Both the position numbers and the translations under genes were made by a program. A stretch of DNA of 48,428 bases from Gammaproteobacteria bacterium (GTDB taxonomy: Bacteria > Pseudomonadota > Gammaproteobacteria > Pseudomonadales > Azotimanducaceae). The notes under the pieces are model-generated. The model ran no database searches. It saw only the letters and a program-made list of their open reading frames with translations, and was not told the origin of the DNA. The DNA lies in contig VXYV01000062.1 of the NCBI GenBank assembly GCA_009845835.1, forward strand, positions 1 through 48,428. The letters are read 5' to 3'. Below, in pieces: positions 14,244-23,492 of the stretch; position 1 is the first letter of the stretch, and every line of letters begins with the position of its first letter.

Positions 14244-16862
14244 TTATGCCTCTTTATCGGAAATTCGTGGAACCCATTCGCCGTTTTCAAAAGTAACAAT
14301 CCATGACTTTGATGCTGACTTTCCTAAAACGTAATGACTCTTTGATTTCCTTGAGTATCTAATGGTTGTTGGTTCACCGTCAGGATCGTCAACGGGTGCT
14401 TCCAAGAGGTATTTGAACTTAGGATCTAACTCATTAGCATGTGGTATAAGTTCACTAACTCTCACCGGTCTCGTCTGTCGATTCTTAGGATATTTACTTG
14501 CAGCTAAAAATAAACCCGTTCTACCTTCACGTAATACAAAAAAGTCATCGATACCTTCACACCTTAACTCCGGCATGGGTACCGGTTTCGCGAATACGGG
14601 TGCTAGCTGACCATCTTTCTGTACTCGTCTCGTGTTTCCACAATCGCGATTTTGGCATTTGTAATACTTTCCATAGCGACCGTCCAATAGTTGCATTTCG
14701 GACCGACACTCGTTGCATTCGATAGTAGATTGTTCTGGCGTCTGGGTCAACTTGCTAAAGTCTCCTTCGTGCACTTGATAACTCTCGCAATTCGGATTTG
14801 CACAAAGGGATAACTTTATTTGGTCGTTGACAAGATATTCGTCCATAAGAAAATCGCATTGAGAACATCGTTCACGTTCCTTCATAGCTTTCGCGTGTTC
14901 TTCTTCATCAGTGGCGCTTTGAGCAGAACGACTGAGTAGACAAATATTCATAGTGTTTGTACACCGATTGTCGTCAGCACTATATCCTTCACACCCCAAA
15001 AAGACTCCTGTACTCGCCGTACGTACCAGCATTTTGCGTTGACATTCTGAACAATTGATGGAAGTAGCGATCGGAGTATTGGGACGCATACCGTTTTCAC
15101 GGTCGGCAGCATGCTCAACGCGAGCCGAAAAATCTTTGTAATAGTGATCAAGCGTTTTGCGCCAGTCTTTTTCACCCTGTGCGATATCATCTAATTCACT
15201 CTCTAGATTCGCAGTGAATTCATACTGCATCAAATTTGGAAACTGCTCATCAAGTCGCGAATTAACAATTTCTCCTACCCTCTCCGCAAAAAACTTTCCT
15301 TTAAAAATCGAAACGTACCCTCGTTCTTGTATGGTGGAAATGATCGGTACATAGGTACTGGGTCTACCTATACCGCGTTTCTCGAGTTCTTTGACTAGAC
15401 TTGCTTCAGAATACCGAGCAGCAGGTTTAGTAAAACGTTGTATCGTCTCAAAGTTTGTTCTTATCAATTCTTCATTTACATGGAAATCCGAAAGAATCTG
15501 GCGGTCTTCGGTAGTGGACTGGGCGGGGAGCACTTTTGTGAAGCCGTCGAACAAGATCTTTCTACCACGGGTATTCAGTTCAAATTCTCCAGCCTTTACC
15601 GTAGTTGAAATGTTCTCGTATTTCGCAGTTGCCATCTGACAAGCGATGAATCGACTCTTAATGAGTTCGTACAGTCTTCTTTGGTCTGGATTTCCAAGTT
15701 TTGCAAGATCAAGCGCTAAATTCGTCGGGCGAATAGCTTCGTGTGCTTCCTGTGCAGATTGCACCTTAGTTTTATAGACTCTGGTGGTTTCAGAAAGATA
15801 GTTCTGTCCGTAAGTTTGCGAGATGTGAAATCTAACATCACGTACCGCATTTGCTGCTAGATTTGTTGAGTCGGTTCGCATATATGTGATATGTCCATCT
15901 TCATACAAACGTTGTGCGACATTCATGGTTTTACGAATACTAAATTTCAATCGTGACGCTGCAGTCTGTTGCAGGGTTGAGGTTGTAAACGGTGCACTAG
16001 GTTTGGAAGTGCTCGGAGTCTTGTCGTGTTTGAGCACGACAAATTTTTCACTCTCAAGATCAGCGACTAACGTATCCGCTGCTTGTCGATTTTTCACTGT
16101 TCTCCCAAGTGCTTTACCCTTGTAGCGAGCAACCTGAAAACGATAACTCTTAGCTTTCCCGTCTTCCGACGAATATTTAGAAAAGTCACCCGATCGACGT
16201 AAATTTGCATACAGTTCCCAATATTCTTCGACATGGAAAGCACGAATCTCCTTTTCGCGTTCCACAATAAGTTTCGCAGCGACGGACTGAACGCGCCCAG
16301 CAGATAATTTTTTTGCAACTTTCGCCCACAGCAATGGACTGAGGTTAAACCCAACAATTCGATCCAAGAATCGCCGCGTGAGATAAGCGTTAACTAAGTT
16401 CAGATTGACTTGGCGGGGACTTTCAAATGCCGTTTTGATCGCGTTCTTGGTAATTTCACTAAATACTACTCTGAGGTAACTCTCTTCAGGCTTATCAAGT
16501 ACCTGCATTACATGCCAAGCAATGGCTTCACCTTCTCGATCCATGTCTGTAGCTAGGTAAATTAAATCTACCTCTCGCGCAAGCGTTTTTAAGTCGGCAA
16601 CAACTTGTTCTTTATCTTTGTCAATCGCATACTTGGCTTCCCAGCCCGTGGTGGGATCAATTCCCATTGTGTCGAAGAAAGTACTTTTATTTTTGTTCGC
16701 ATCTTTAATCTGTGCAAGGAGAATCCCAAGGTTGATAAATTTACCCTTCGAAAGATCACGAAAATGCCCAGCGGTGGACTTAACTACATAGTCTTTTCCT
16801 AGGTACTTATTAATCGTCTTCGCTTTACTAGGCGATTCGACAATGACTAAATAACGAGCCAT
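14244..16862 (-). CDS. topA: DNA topoisomerase I (type IA)
   Basis: TopA relaxes negatively supercoiled DNA through a transient 5'-phosphotyrosine bond. The 872-residue product starts with the Toprim domain (LVIVESPSKAKTINKYLG, then the acidic ATDMDREGEAIAWH). It carries the active-site Tyr327 in GHITYMRTDSTN. The C-terminal third has three tetracysteine zinc ribbons at about 600-745 (CSEC...CEG...C, CSQC...CANPNC, CNEC...CQNRDC), then a basic tail domain. Length and order match the gammaproteobacterial enzyme. The ATG is preceded by AGGAG at 16867-16871. The next gene upstream on the same strand (16958-17521) is probably co-transcribed. In pseudomonads topA also lies a few genes from lexA, so these two genes bracket the polyketide locus. 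Confidence 0.97.
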   Translation of the reverse strand: MARYLVIVESPSKAKTINKYLGKDYVVKSTAGHFRDLSKGKFINLGILLAQIKDANKNKSTFFDTMGIDPTTGWEAKYAIDKDKEQVVADLKTLAREVDLIYLATDMDREGEAIAWHVMQVLDKPEESYLRVVFSEITKNAIKTAFESPRQVNLNLVNAYLTRRFLDRIVGFNLSPLLWAKVAKKLSAGRVQSVAAKLIVEREKEIRAFHVEEYWELYANLRRSGDFSKYSSEDGKAKSYRFQVARYKGKALGRTVKNRQAADTLVADLESEKFVVLKHDKTPSTSKPSAPFTTSTLQQTAASRLKFSIRKTMNVAQRLYEDGHITYMRTDSTNLAANAVRDVRFHISQTYGQNYLSETTRVYKTKVQSAQEAHEAIRPTNLALDLAKLGNPDQRRLYELIKSRFIACQMATAKYENISTTVKAGEFELNTRGRKILFDGFTKVLPAQSTTEDRQILSDFHVNEELIRTNFETIQRFTKPAARYSEASLVKELEKRGIGRPSTYVPIISTIQERGYVSIFKGKFFAERVGEIVNSRLDEQFPNLMQYEFTANLESELDDIAQGEKDWRKTLDHYYKDFSARVEHAADRENGMRPNTPIATSINCSECQRKMLVRTASTGVFLGCEGYSADDNRCTNTMNICLLSRSAQSATDEEEHAKAMKERERCSQCDFLMDEYLVNDQIKLSLCANPNCESYQVHEGDFSKLTQTPEQSTIECNECRSEMQLLDGRYGKYYKCQNRDCGNTRRVQKDGQLAPVFAKPVPMPELRCEGIDDFFVLREGRTGLFLAASKYPKNRQTRPVRVSELIPHANELDPKFKYLLEAPVDDPDGEPTTIRYSRKSKSHYVLGKSASKSWIVTFENGEWVPRISDKEA

Positions 16863-16957
16863 AAAACTCCTGTACGTGCTCTATTCCAATTCCCGTGAGT
16901 CGGGTCAAACATTCGAGTTCAATTTTTGTAAGTTATACATACGATACCGTCAAGAAC

Positions 16958-17521
16958 TCAGAGAAACTGTTTCGATGAGGCAACAACAAGTCGATTCAAT
17001 TCGATCAAACGTTTCAAGAATAATAACATTTGATCGATATACTCTTCTACATTCGTTTCTAGGCGTTCATGACCTAGCCATTTCACCGAATTGGAGTTGC
17101 AAACCAGGGCAACCAATGTTGGTGGACTTAGTCTCAAAATTTCTTCAATTTGTTTCCAATATTCCCTGTCTAAAGTTAGGGAACTACTCTCGGCCAACAC
17201 TAGATGAGCGTTTGCTATTGGTCCATTTTCGCGAATAGATTTGTATAGTGTCCACTCTGGATAATCTTCGTCGGTTTCATTAACAAACTCCATCGCCCAG
17301 CTTGCACATCGTTTCTTTGGTTCTACTCGAATCCCACCAGCACTAACGCGTTCACTTGTCGGAGCATTAACGTCGTGTATATATTCAATACCTATAGCTA
17401 AGTTCTGTTGTCTTGCCTGCAAGCGAAGCTTACCGACTGCTCGTTCTTTAGGTGATGGAAGAATCGAAAACATACCACCAACGATGAATAAACAAGCGAG
17501 CGCGATTAGCCAGTAAACCAA
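16958..17521 (-). CDS. Conserved small membrane-anchored protein upstream of topA
   Basis: The 187-residue protein begins with a single N-terminal membrane helix (about residues 2-20) followed by a Pro-Ser-Pro-Lys-Glu-Arg turn and a basic helix (RLQARQQNLAIGI). The rest is a soluble domain with no motif I recognise. Position and topology recall the uncharacterised protein encoded just upstream of topA in pseudomonads (the PA3010 type); this is from memory of gene order, not a search. The start is TTG at 17521: it directly follows an in-frame stop, has AGGA about 9 nt upstream, and places the membrane helix at the N-terminus. The 95-bp gap to topA suggests one transcript. Function unknown; the topology suggests a cytoplasmic domain tethered to the inner membrane. 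Confidence 0.72.
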   Translation of the reverse strand: MVYWLIALACLFIVGGMFSILPSPKERAVGKLRLQARQQNLAIGIEYIHDVNAPTSERVSAGGIRVEPKKRCASWAMEFVNETDEDYPEWTLYKSIRENGPIANAHLVLAESSSLTLDREYWKQIEEILRLSPPTLVALVCNSNSVKWLGHERLETNVEEYIDQMLLFLKRLIELNRLVVASSKQFL

Positions 17522-17993
17522 TTACAAGATCCTGGAATATTCCATATTGCGGGGCATGAAGATTGACATGAATTAAAACTTTCGAAGTGTTGTATTGTAG
17601 GAACATGTCATCTCATTCGAGATCAATAGACTCGATGTATTGTTAATCACGATATGTGCACGAATGACCATCTAAATAGTACTTTATTACTCAACTCTGT
17701 GGACGCTTTCGTGCGGTGTTCGCAGGAGTAGTATAGAAATTAGTCCCTATTACACACTGAAATCTAGCGATACGACTCGAGATCATTACCAATTACTAAA
17801 ATTTGCTCACAAGTCAACTCCAGTGTGCGCTTGACGATACGCTAAAAGGCATTCTTGACAAAACGATTGTTGTTAATAATCGAATTGTTAGAATATATAC
17901 ATTCGACTGTTGTTGTACTTCTAAGCAAGTCGCATGACTACCAAATTCTTTCCGTAATTGCGAACGATTAACAATACACTTCCTAATACCTCA
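17522..17993. other. Divergent intergenic region before slt, nothing recognised
   Basis: More than 430 bp between divergently transcribed genes. It contains only very short frames (for example 25 codons at 17654-17731) and a TTGACA at 17855-17860 without a well-placed -10 box. I see no RNA gene or repeat; the slt promoter is presumably here. Confidence 0.5.
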
Positions 17994-19937
17994 GTGTCGA
18001 TCGCAAAATCGGTTTATTCTCTCTGTCCAGTTTCGCGATTCCAGATTATTGTGTGCTTTCTTGTAGTTGGTTTTACCGTACATGCGAGCAACATAGACTT
18101 ATCAGATTCGGAACTCGAAATCCAACGCGCGAACTACCAAAAAGCGAAAGCAGCCCTTGCTAGGAATCGTCTCAGCGAATATGAAGAGTTGAAGGCTACT
18201 CTTGATTCATACCCACTAATCGTATACCTACATTACCGAGAAGGTCTAAGAAATATTGGTTTTCTAAAACCCGAAGAAGCAACAGTGATTCGAGAGAAAT
18301 TGCGAGGTTCGTATCTCTATGACGAATTTCATAAAAAATGGCTGAAAGTACAAATAAAACGAAATCGTTGGGCAATCTATGCCGAGTATTTCGAACCGAC
18401 TGACGATGTCGTCGCGAATTGTCACTACCTCCGCGCGCTGTATCGAACCGGTGAGAAAGAGAAAGCTATGGGACAAGTACCAGAATACTGGGTGGTTGGA
18501 ATATCACAACCCGATGAATGTGATCCCATTTTTGATGTCTGGCTAAATGAAGGGTACTTGACGAGCGACTTGTTGTGGAAGAGAATAACGCTCGCGGTGC
18601 AGCAGGATTCCAAGATCCTCGCGCGCTATCTGCTACGGTTTTTCTCGGCAAATGAAAGACCCATGGCAGACTTGTTATTGAAAGTCGAGAATAAACCAAC
18701 TATTGTCCAAAATCCGCACCAGTTTCCTAACACGACCCGAGGTCGTGAAGTGTTGACTTACGGTTTGGTTAAGTTTTCCCAAAGTGAAAGTGTTGAAGCT
18801 TGGTCATTATGGGAAGAATATCAAACGCTATTCGACTTTGACGAAGTTTCTTTTAACGCAACTAGTAGTACCCTCGCGTTTTGGGCTACTCGAGACGGTG
18901 AACTGATAGACGAAATTAATCCAAATTATTCAGAAGCAACCAAGTTACGTATTGCCGACACCGCAATCTCCCAAAGAGAATGGAGTCTAGCACTACAGTG
19001 GCTCGACGCATGCTCCTCAGAAACCAAGGAAGATTACAAGTGGAAGTTTTGGTTTGCCATCGTGTCGCGTCGTGTCGGTAATCTCGAAACAACTGATTTA
19101 CTCAAAGAACTCGCGTTAGAAAGAACTTACTATGGATTCCTCGCAGCAGACCATCTAGATTTACCTAAACAACTTAATGAGCACACGTGGACTGACTTTG
19201 AACGCCAACAATCCGTTCATCGGAGGGATCCTCGCCTATTGCGCATTCTCGAACTTTATGAGATTGGTGAATCAAATAGTGCAAAAGAAGAGTGGTCATG
19301 GTTAATACCACAACTTGAACCTAGCGCGAAGCGTTGGTTAGCTTTCACGGTAGGTGGTTTCAAACACCCACATCATGCTATCGAAATCGCTTATCGATCG
19401 GGTGCCTCAGATTTAGTAACTACCCGTTTTCCGATGCCTAATCGCAAACAGTACGAACGACACACTGCAAAAATCAACGTTGCACTGCCAATTTTACTAG
19501 CAATTACTAGACAAGAAAGCGCTTTTAACCCAACTGCAATTTCACCGGTCGGTGCCCGCGGGCTAATGCAACTGATGCCTGGAACGGCTAGGAGAACGGC
19601 GCGTGACATTCGTGTTCCAATCCCATCGCTACAAGAAATTTTGTACCCGCCCGTGAATATACAAATCGGGTCTTACCATTTTCGTGAGTTGCTGGACGAG
19701 TTTGACAATCATACCATTTTGGCTTTGGCTGCATACAACGCTGGTTCGACTCGTGTCCATCGATGGTTAAAAGAACAAGATGCGGAAGGTATGGACACAC
19801 GGATTTGGATTGAGACAATTCCATTCCATGAAACTCGTAGTTATGTGAAAAATGTGCTGGCTTACATTCAAGTGTATTCCATACTTTTGGACAAACCAGT
19901 CCCCATGTTCGCCGACCACGAAAAACAAATTCCATGA
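17994..19937 (+). CDS. slt: Soluble lytic murein transglycosylase
   Basis: Slt cleaves the MurNAc-GlcNAc bond of peptidoglycan in the periplasm, forming 1,6-anhydro-muropeptides. From the GTG at 17994 the product is about 647 residues, close to the 645 of the E. coli precursor. It has a signal peptide (hydrophobic IIVCFLVVGF, cleavage probably after VHA), a long alpha-helical superhelical region, and a C-terminal lysozyme-like domain. That domain carries the catalytic Glu (about residue 508) in TRQESAFNP, then ARGLMQLMPGTA and LALAAYNAG. The frame stays open upstream to a TTG at 17958; I prefer the GTG because it gives a normal signal peptide, but neither start has a good ribosome binding site. 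The stop overlaps the tatD start by 4 bp (ATGA), so the two are translationally coupled. Confidence 0.93.
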   Translation: MSIAKSVYSLCPVSRFQIIVCFLVVGFTVHASNIDLSDSELEIQRANYQKAKAALARNRLSEYEELKATLDSYPLIVYLHYREGLRNIGFLKPEEATVIREKLRGSYLYDEFHKKWLKVQIKRNRWAIYAEYFEPTDDVVANCHYLRALYRTGEKEKAMGQVPEYWVVGISQPDECDPIFDVWLNEGYLTSDLLWKRITLAVQQDSKILARYLLRFFSANERPMADLLLKVENKPTIVQNPHQFPNTTRGREVLTYGLVKFSQSESVEAWSLWEEYQTLFDFDEVSFNATSSTLAFWATRDGELIDEINPNYSEATKLRIADTAISQREWSLALQWLDACSSETKEDYKWKFWFAIVSRRVGNLETTDLLKELALERTYYGFLAADHLDLPKQLNEHTWTDFERQQSVHRRDPRLLRILELYEIGESNSAKEEWSWLIPQLEPSAKRWLAFTVGGFKHPHHAIEIAYRSGASDLVTTRFPMPNRKQYERHTAKINVALPILLAITRQESAFNPTAISPVGARGLMQLMPGTARRTARDIRVPIPSLQEILYPPVNIQIGSYHFRELLDEFDNHTILALAAYNAGSTRVHRWLKEQDAEGMDTRIWIETIPFHETRSYVKNVLAYIQVYSILLDKPVPMFADHEKQIP

Positions 19938-20710
19938 TTGACATTGGTGCAAATCTCTCTGACAAAGTTTTTCGTAAAGACCTTAACGATGTACTAACTC
20001 GTGCAAAAAATGCACAAGTTGAGCAAATTATCCTCACTGGCACAGATATCGAACACAGTACTCTTGCATTCGATATAGCCCAGCAACACCCGGGATTTTT
20101 ATGTTCGACTGCTGGTGTGCACCCTCATTTGGCATCAACATTTGACATAACAACCGTTCATGTATTACAAGAGATCGCCGAACATAAGCTGGTCGTAGCG
20201 GTTGGTGAAACGGGTCTAGACTTTTTTAGGAACTTGTCGCCTAAAAAATCCCAAGTTTATGCTTTCGAAGCACAGTTAGATCTAGCTAGAAATCTAAATT
20301 TACCGGCATTCATCCATGATCGAGACACGAACGGTTTACTCTTAGAAATCCTCCACAACTACCGTGATGTACCTGGGGTGATTCATTGTTTCACTGGTTC
20401 CACCGAATTGATGAAAGAATATCTTGATCTCGGTTTCTATATCGGGATAACGGGTTGGATTTGCGACGAAAGACGCGGTACTGCACTACGAAAGTCGGTT
20501 CGTTATATTCCCGACGATAAATTATTGACAGAGACCGACGCCCCATATCTTATTCCACGTACCATCAAACCTCTTCCCAGATCGAGAAGAAATGAACCGA
20601 GCTATCTGCCGTACGTATTACGCGAACTAGCGCTAACGAGAAACCAATCACTAGAGCATATCACACAAATTACCACTAGGAACGCGAAGCAACTGTTTGA
20701 ACTAGATTAA
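19934..20710 (+). CDS. tatD: TatD-family metal-dependent DNase
   Basis: TatD is a cytoplasmic TIM-barrel nuclease (3'-5' exonuclease on single-stranded DNA in E. coli). The 258-residue product shares distinctive stretches with E. coli TatD itself rather than YcfH or YjjV: the N-terminal DIGANLS, TAGVHPH, VGETGLDF, HCFTGS, ITGWICDERRG, TETDAPYL and SRRNEP. Like true TatD it lacks the N-terminal HxH metal motif seen in the paralogues. It overlaps the slt stop by 4 bp and its 3' end overlaps the convergent glutaredoxin-like gene by 35 bp. Linkage to slt probably reflects shared transcription rather than shared function. Confidence 0.93.
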   Translation: MIDIGANLSDKVFRKDLNDVLTRAKNAQVEQIILTGTDIEHSTLAFDIAQQHPGFLCSTAGVHPHLASTFDITTVHVLQEIAEHKLVVAVGETGLDFFRNLSPKKSQVYAFEAQLDLARNLNLPAFIHDRDTNGLLLEILHNYRDVPGVIHCFTGSTELMKEYLDLGFYIGITGWICDERRGTALRKSVRYIPDDKLLTETDAPYLIPRTIKPLPRSRRNEPSYLPYVLRELALTRNQSLEHITQITTRNAKQLFELD

Positions 20711-20921
20711 CAACCTCTACAGAGGTAAAGGGCCATATTAGTTCGTGATTACCAATACGAAGTACAGGAATTTTTTCTCCATATTGATTAAACAACTGGT
20801 CGTCGTAAGCAATATCGTGTGTGAGTAGAGTCGAACCTGAGAGTTGTCCAATCGAACCTAGTAGTGTCATCGCTTGTTCGCAAAACGAACAATCGTCTGT
20901 TATGTAAAGGACCAACTGCAT
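20676..20921 (-). CDS. Glutaredoxin-like protein (DUF836 type)
   Basis: This 81-residue protein has a thioredoxin-fold layout: a first strand LVLYITDD, a CSFC redox motif (Cys11, Cys14) at the start of the first helix, the cis-Pro loop KIPVLRI, and a final helix. Such small proteins are usually annotated as glutaredoxin-like, DUF836; their partners are mostly unknown. The 3' end overlaps tatD by 35 bp on the opposite strand, so the last dozen codons of both genes share DNA. It lies 43 bp downstream of the thioredoxin-domain lipoprotein gene on the same strand, so one transcript is possible, which would group two thiol-redox genes. Confidence 0.8.
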   Translation of the reverse strand: MQLVLYITDDCSFCEQAMTLLGSIGQLSGSTLLTHDIAYDDQLFNQYGEKIPVLRIGNHELIWPFTSVEVVNLVQTVASRS

Positions 20922-20964
20922 AAAGATTGCTGGACAAGGAGGATATTAGCCAATCAAGCTCCGA

Positions 20965-22788
20965 CTAAATCTCAGTCGAATCAGTAGTATCTGTCGGTTC
21001 TTCTACATCACCGTAACGATCAGTCAAAACTGTCTTTAGCTGACTCGTCTCTAAATCTTTTTGAACGATACAACCTTCACTATCAAGTAAATAAGTCTTA
21101 GGAATGAATTGCACACCAAACTTTCGTGGTGTCGGACCATCGAAACCAAGGTTTTCACCTAAGTTTACCCAAGGCAGTTCTAGTTCTTCAGACTTTTGCA
21201 TCCACGCTTCATCGGTATCATCTATTGACACACCGATGATTGCAAATCCTTGTTCGTGATAAGATTCGTACATTTCCTTCAGAGCTGGAAAACTAGCAAT
21301 ACACGGACCACACCACGAAGCCCAAAAATCAATCAAGATTCTGTCGTTATTTCGCAAAACATTCGTCAGAGATACTTCTTCACCATCTATGCTAGCTAGC
21401 TGGAAAGTTGGAACAATTTGACCAGGAACTAGTTTCAAGTCGTTTTCATTGACCTCAATCCGATGAGTCTTCTGTTCGATCAATGGATCAATATTTAGTT
21501 CCGCGAATTCTTTATTAAACATAGTACTAAGACGCTGATAGGCTTCAATTTCCACCTTAATCCACTCATCAGAATATGGAAACACATCGAGATTTAAGGC
21601 CGCGAAAGAAAGCCATGGATTTTCGGAAGTTAACGCTATTTCCTTTACAATATTTGCAGTCATCTCTTGGGCTTGCGTAGCTAATTTCACGAATTCAGGT
21701 AACTCATCCTCACTCGGTTCTGAAATCAAATTCAAGATCACAGCATTCAAGTCTACGTGTTGACACTCTGGTGCTGCAGGATTATTTCTTGCAAACTCAG
21801 TTTCACTGTTGCTGGTGTCTTCTTCCACTGGTTCCGCTGTTTCATTGGTCATTGCCACGGGTTCCTCAGGTGGTGCTTGTCGCATTTCTGCCATCATTGC
21901 TTCTCGTGCAACCCAGGACTGTTCCATTAAATCGAGCCAGTCATCATTCCACAGCCAAGAATCTACTAATTTCGAGTGCGCACCTTCACTCAATGCCTTG
22001 ACAGCGAATTCACCTATATCGAGGACGGGTCTGATTTCATACTCAACTCCTGGTTCAGCAACCATAGCACCTGCCTGCTTGTAGGTGTTACCGTCGCGTA
22101 ATTGCACATCAACCACGGCTAAATGTTCTACATCACTCTCAATCACAAACATTCCATCTTGGAGCATTACACTACCGAGTTGGACACTGCGTGGTCCGTC
22201 CGAATCATATATGGTGGACGACAGCTGAACATTCGTCGAATCAAGATCTAGAGCAGTTTGGTCACGCAAATCCCCCGACAAGCGAAATCTCTTAGCAGTA
22301 TCTTGAGAGTTCAAATCTGAACCCTTGAGTATCAGTTCATAGTTCCCTTTACCGATGTAGGTCACCAATACGAATTCAACATTTTTCTCTGCTGAGATAA
22401 CAACCTCAGTTGAGATTGGTTCAGTTTCATTGATCACAACTTTGATCGTAGCACGGATTTCAGACTGTAGATCTCCTTGAACACGACCGACGGCCGTAAA
22501 TTTACTATCTGTAAATGAACCCTTCGCGAGCACTTCTCTTTTAAACGATCCATCGGCTTTAGCTATTTCTCGCGTCATAGTTACATCAACATTTGGGTAC
22601 TCGATTGCTGCAGATTCTGTTGCTTCGGATCCTAGGTCTGATTGTGTTGTATTAGACTTTGGAGTTAAATCCAAAATTTCACCCACTATTTCAAATCGGT
22701 CATGGCCGGCGAACGAGTGTATGAATTGACAACTACTGAGTAGTAGAACAGCAAGAACAAGTAACGAAAACAGTAAAGCTTTAAACAT
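20965..22788 (-). CDS. Lipoprotein with C-terminal TlpA/ResA-type thioredoxin domain
   Basis: The 607-residue product starts with a lipoprotein signal (LLLSSC, Cys20 lipidated), so it is a periplasm-facing lipoprotein. About residues 20-330 are beta-rich and contain an acidic, Glu/Thr-rich linker (EEPVAMTNETAEPVEEDTS). A helical stretch then leads to a thioredoxin domain from about 460, with FWASWCGPC (Cys493, Cys496) and the cis-Pro segment QFIPKTYLLD. The arrangement resembles TlpA/ResA-like proteins with an N-terminal DUF4369-like part, a combination I associate mainly with Bacteroidota; that assignment is tentative. The likely role is thiol-disulfide exchange on exported proteins, perhaps in cytochrome c maturation or oxidative repair. 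A short acidic tail ends the protein. Confidence 0.85.
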   Translation of the reverse strand: MFKALLFSLLVLAVLLLSSCQFIHSFAGHDRFEIVGEILDLTPKSNTTQSDLGSEATESAAIEYPNVDVTMTREIAKADGSFKREVLAKGSFTDSKFTAVGRVQGDLQSEIRATIKVVINETEPISTEVVISAEKNVEFVLVTYIGKGNYELILKGSDLNSQDTAKRFRLSGDLRDQTALDLDSTNVQLSSTIYDSDGPRSVQLGSVMLQDGMFVIESDVEHLAVVDVQLRDGNTYKQAGAMVAEPGVEYEIRPVLDIGEFAVKALSEGAHSKLVDSWLWNDDWLDLMEQSWVAREAMMAEMRQAPPEEPVAMTNETAEPVEEDTSNSETEFARNNPAAPECQHVDLNAVILNLISEPSEDELPEFVKLATQAQEMTANIVKEIALTSENPWLSFAALNLDVFPYSDEWIKVEIEAYQRLSTMFNKEFAELNIDPLIEQKTHRIEVNENDLKLVPGQIVPTFQLASIDGEEVSLTNVLRNNDRILIDFWASWCGPCIASFPALKEMYESYHEQGFAIIGVSIDDTDEAWMQKSEELELPWVNLGENLGFDGPTPRKFGVQFIPKTYLLDSEGCIVQKDLETSQLKTVLTDRYGDVEEPTDTTDSTEI

Positions 22789-22934
22789 AAAGAAACCTCA
22801 TTGTGAATGATGTTACGGAAACTCTGACTTTGTTCATGCACATTTTATGCCATATAAGTTACCCAATCAAACAATTACGGCGATGATTTTCCCATGACGT
22901 GACTCAATGTTTCAACTCTAAAATGTTCTAGCCT

Positions 22935-23489
22935 ATGGCTGAAGAAATTTCCACATTTCGCGATCTTTCCCACGAACTTTACATTCGCCGAGTACGTAAT
23001 AACGATCGGCGTGAAATCATTACCATCGGAGTCTCAGGTCAAAATTTACACTACCCTTGGATAACTCCTCCATTGACATCGCAAACTTTTCGAAATTACT
23101 TGAAGAGATCCCAGACCCATCAAAACGAAGGTTTCGTCGTTTGTCTGCAAGACTCAGATGAAGTGGTCGGAGTCATCAATCTCAACGACATCATACGCGG
23201 GTCGTTTTGGAATTGCAATATTTCCTACTATGTGAAAGTTGAACATCAAGGTAAAGGGTTCATGACCCAGGGATTGCGGCTAGTCATCGATTACGCATTT
23301 CGAACGATCGGGCTTCATCGAATTGAAGCTGCTATCCAACCTCATAATGTTCTTTCGAAAAAGCTGGTTCAACGGTGTGGTTTCCAATACGAAGGACTGG
23401 CAAGGCAGTTTTTATTCATCGACGGTGCCTGGCGTGACCACGAACGCTGGGCAATTCTCGACCATCGAAAAAATTTGACACAGGTTTAG
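22935..23489 (+). CDS. rimJ: GNAT acetyltransferase of the RimJ/RimL type
   Basis: The 184-residue GNAT-fold enzyme transfers acetyl from acetyl-CoA to an amino group. The acetyl-CoA binding loop is VEHQGKGFMTQGL, and HRIEAAIQPHNVLSKKLVQR and RCGFQYEGLAR follow, then IDGAWRDHERWAIL. These match the RimJ pattern closely, including the WRDH motif near the end, so N-terminal acetylation of ribosomal protein S5 is the best guess; RimL-like or other protein substrates are possible. It is separated by only 3 bp from the S9 peptidase gene, forming a rightward run with the peptidase and the D-Ala ligase. Confidence 0.85.
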   Translation: MAEEISTFRDLSHELYIRRVRNNDRREIITIGVSGQNLHYPWITPPLTSQTFRNYLKRSQTHQNEGFVVCLQDSDEVVGVINLNDIIRGSFWNCNISYYVKVEHQGKGFMTQGLRLVIDYAFRTIGLHRIEAAIQPHNVLSKKLVQRCGFQYEGLARQFLFIDGAWRDHERWAILDHRKNLTQV

Positions 23490-23492
23490 TAA

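Noticed and set aside
17522-17957. TTGACA at 17855-17860 as a strong promoter for slt
   Set aside because: The correctly spaced -10 hexamer is poor (TAATCG or AATCGA), so I did not list it as a promoter.
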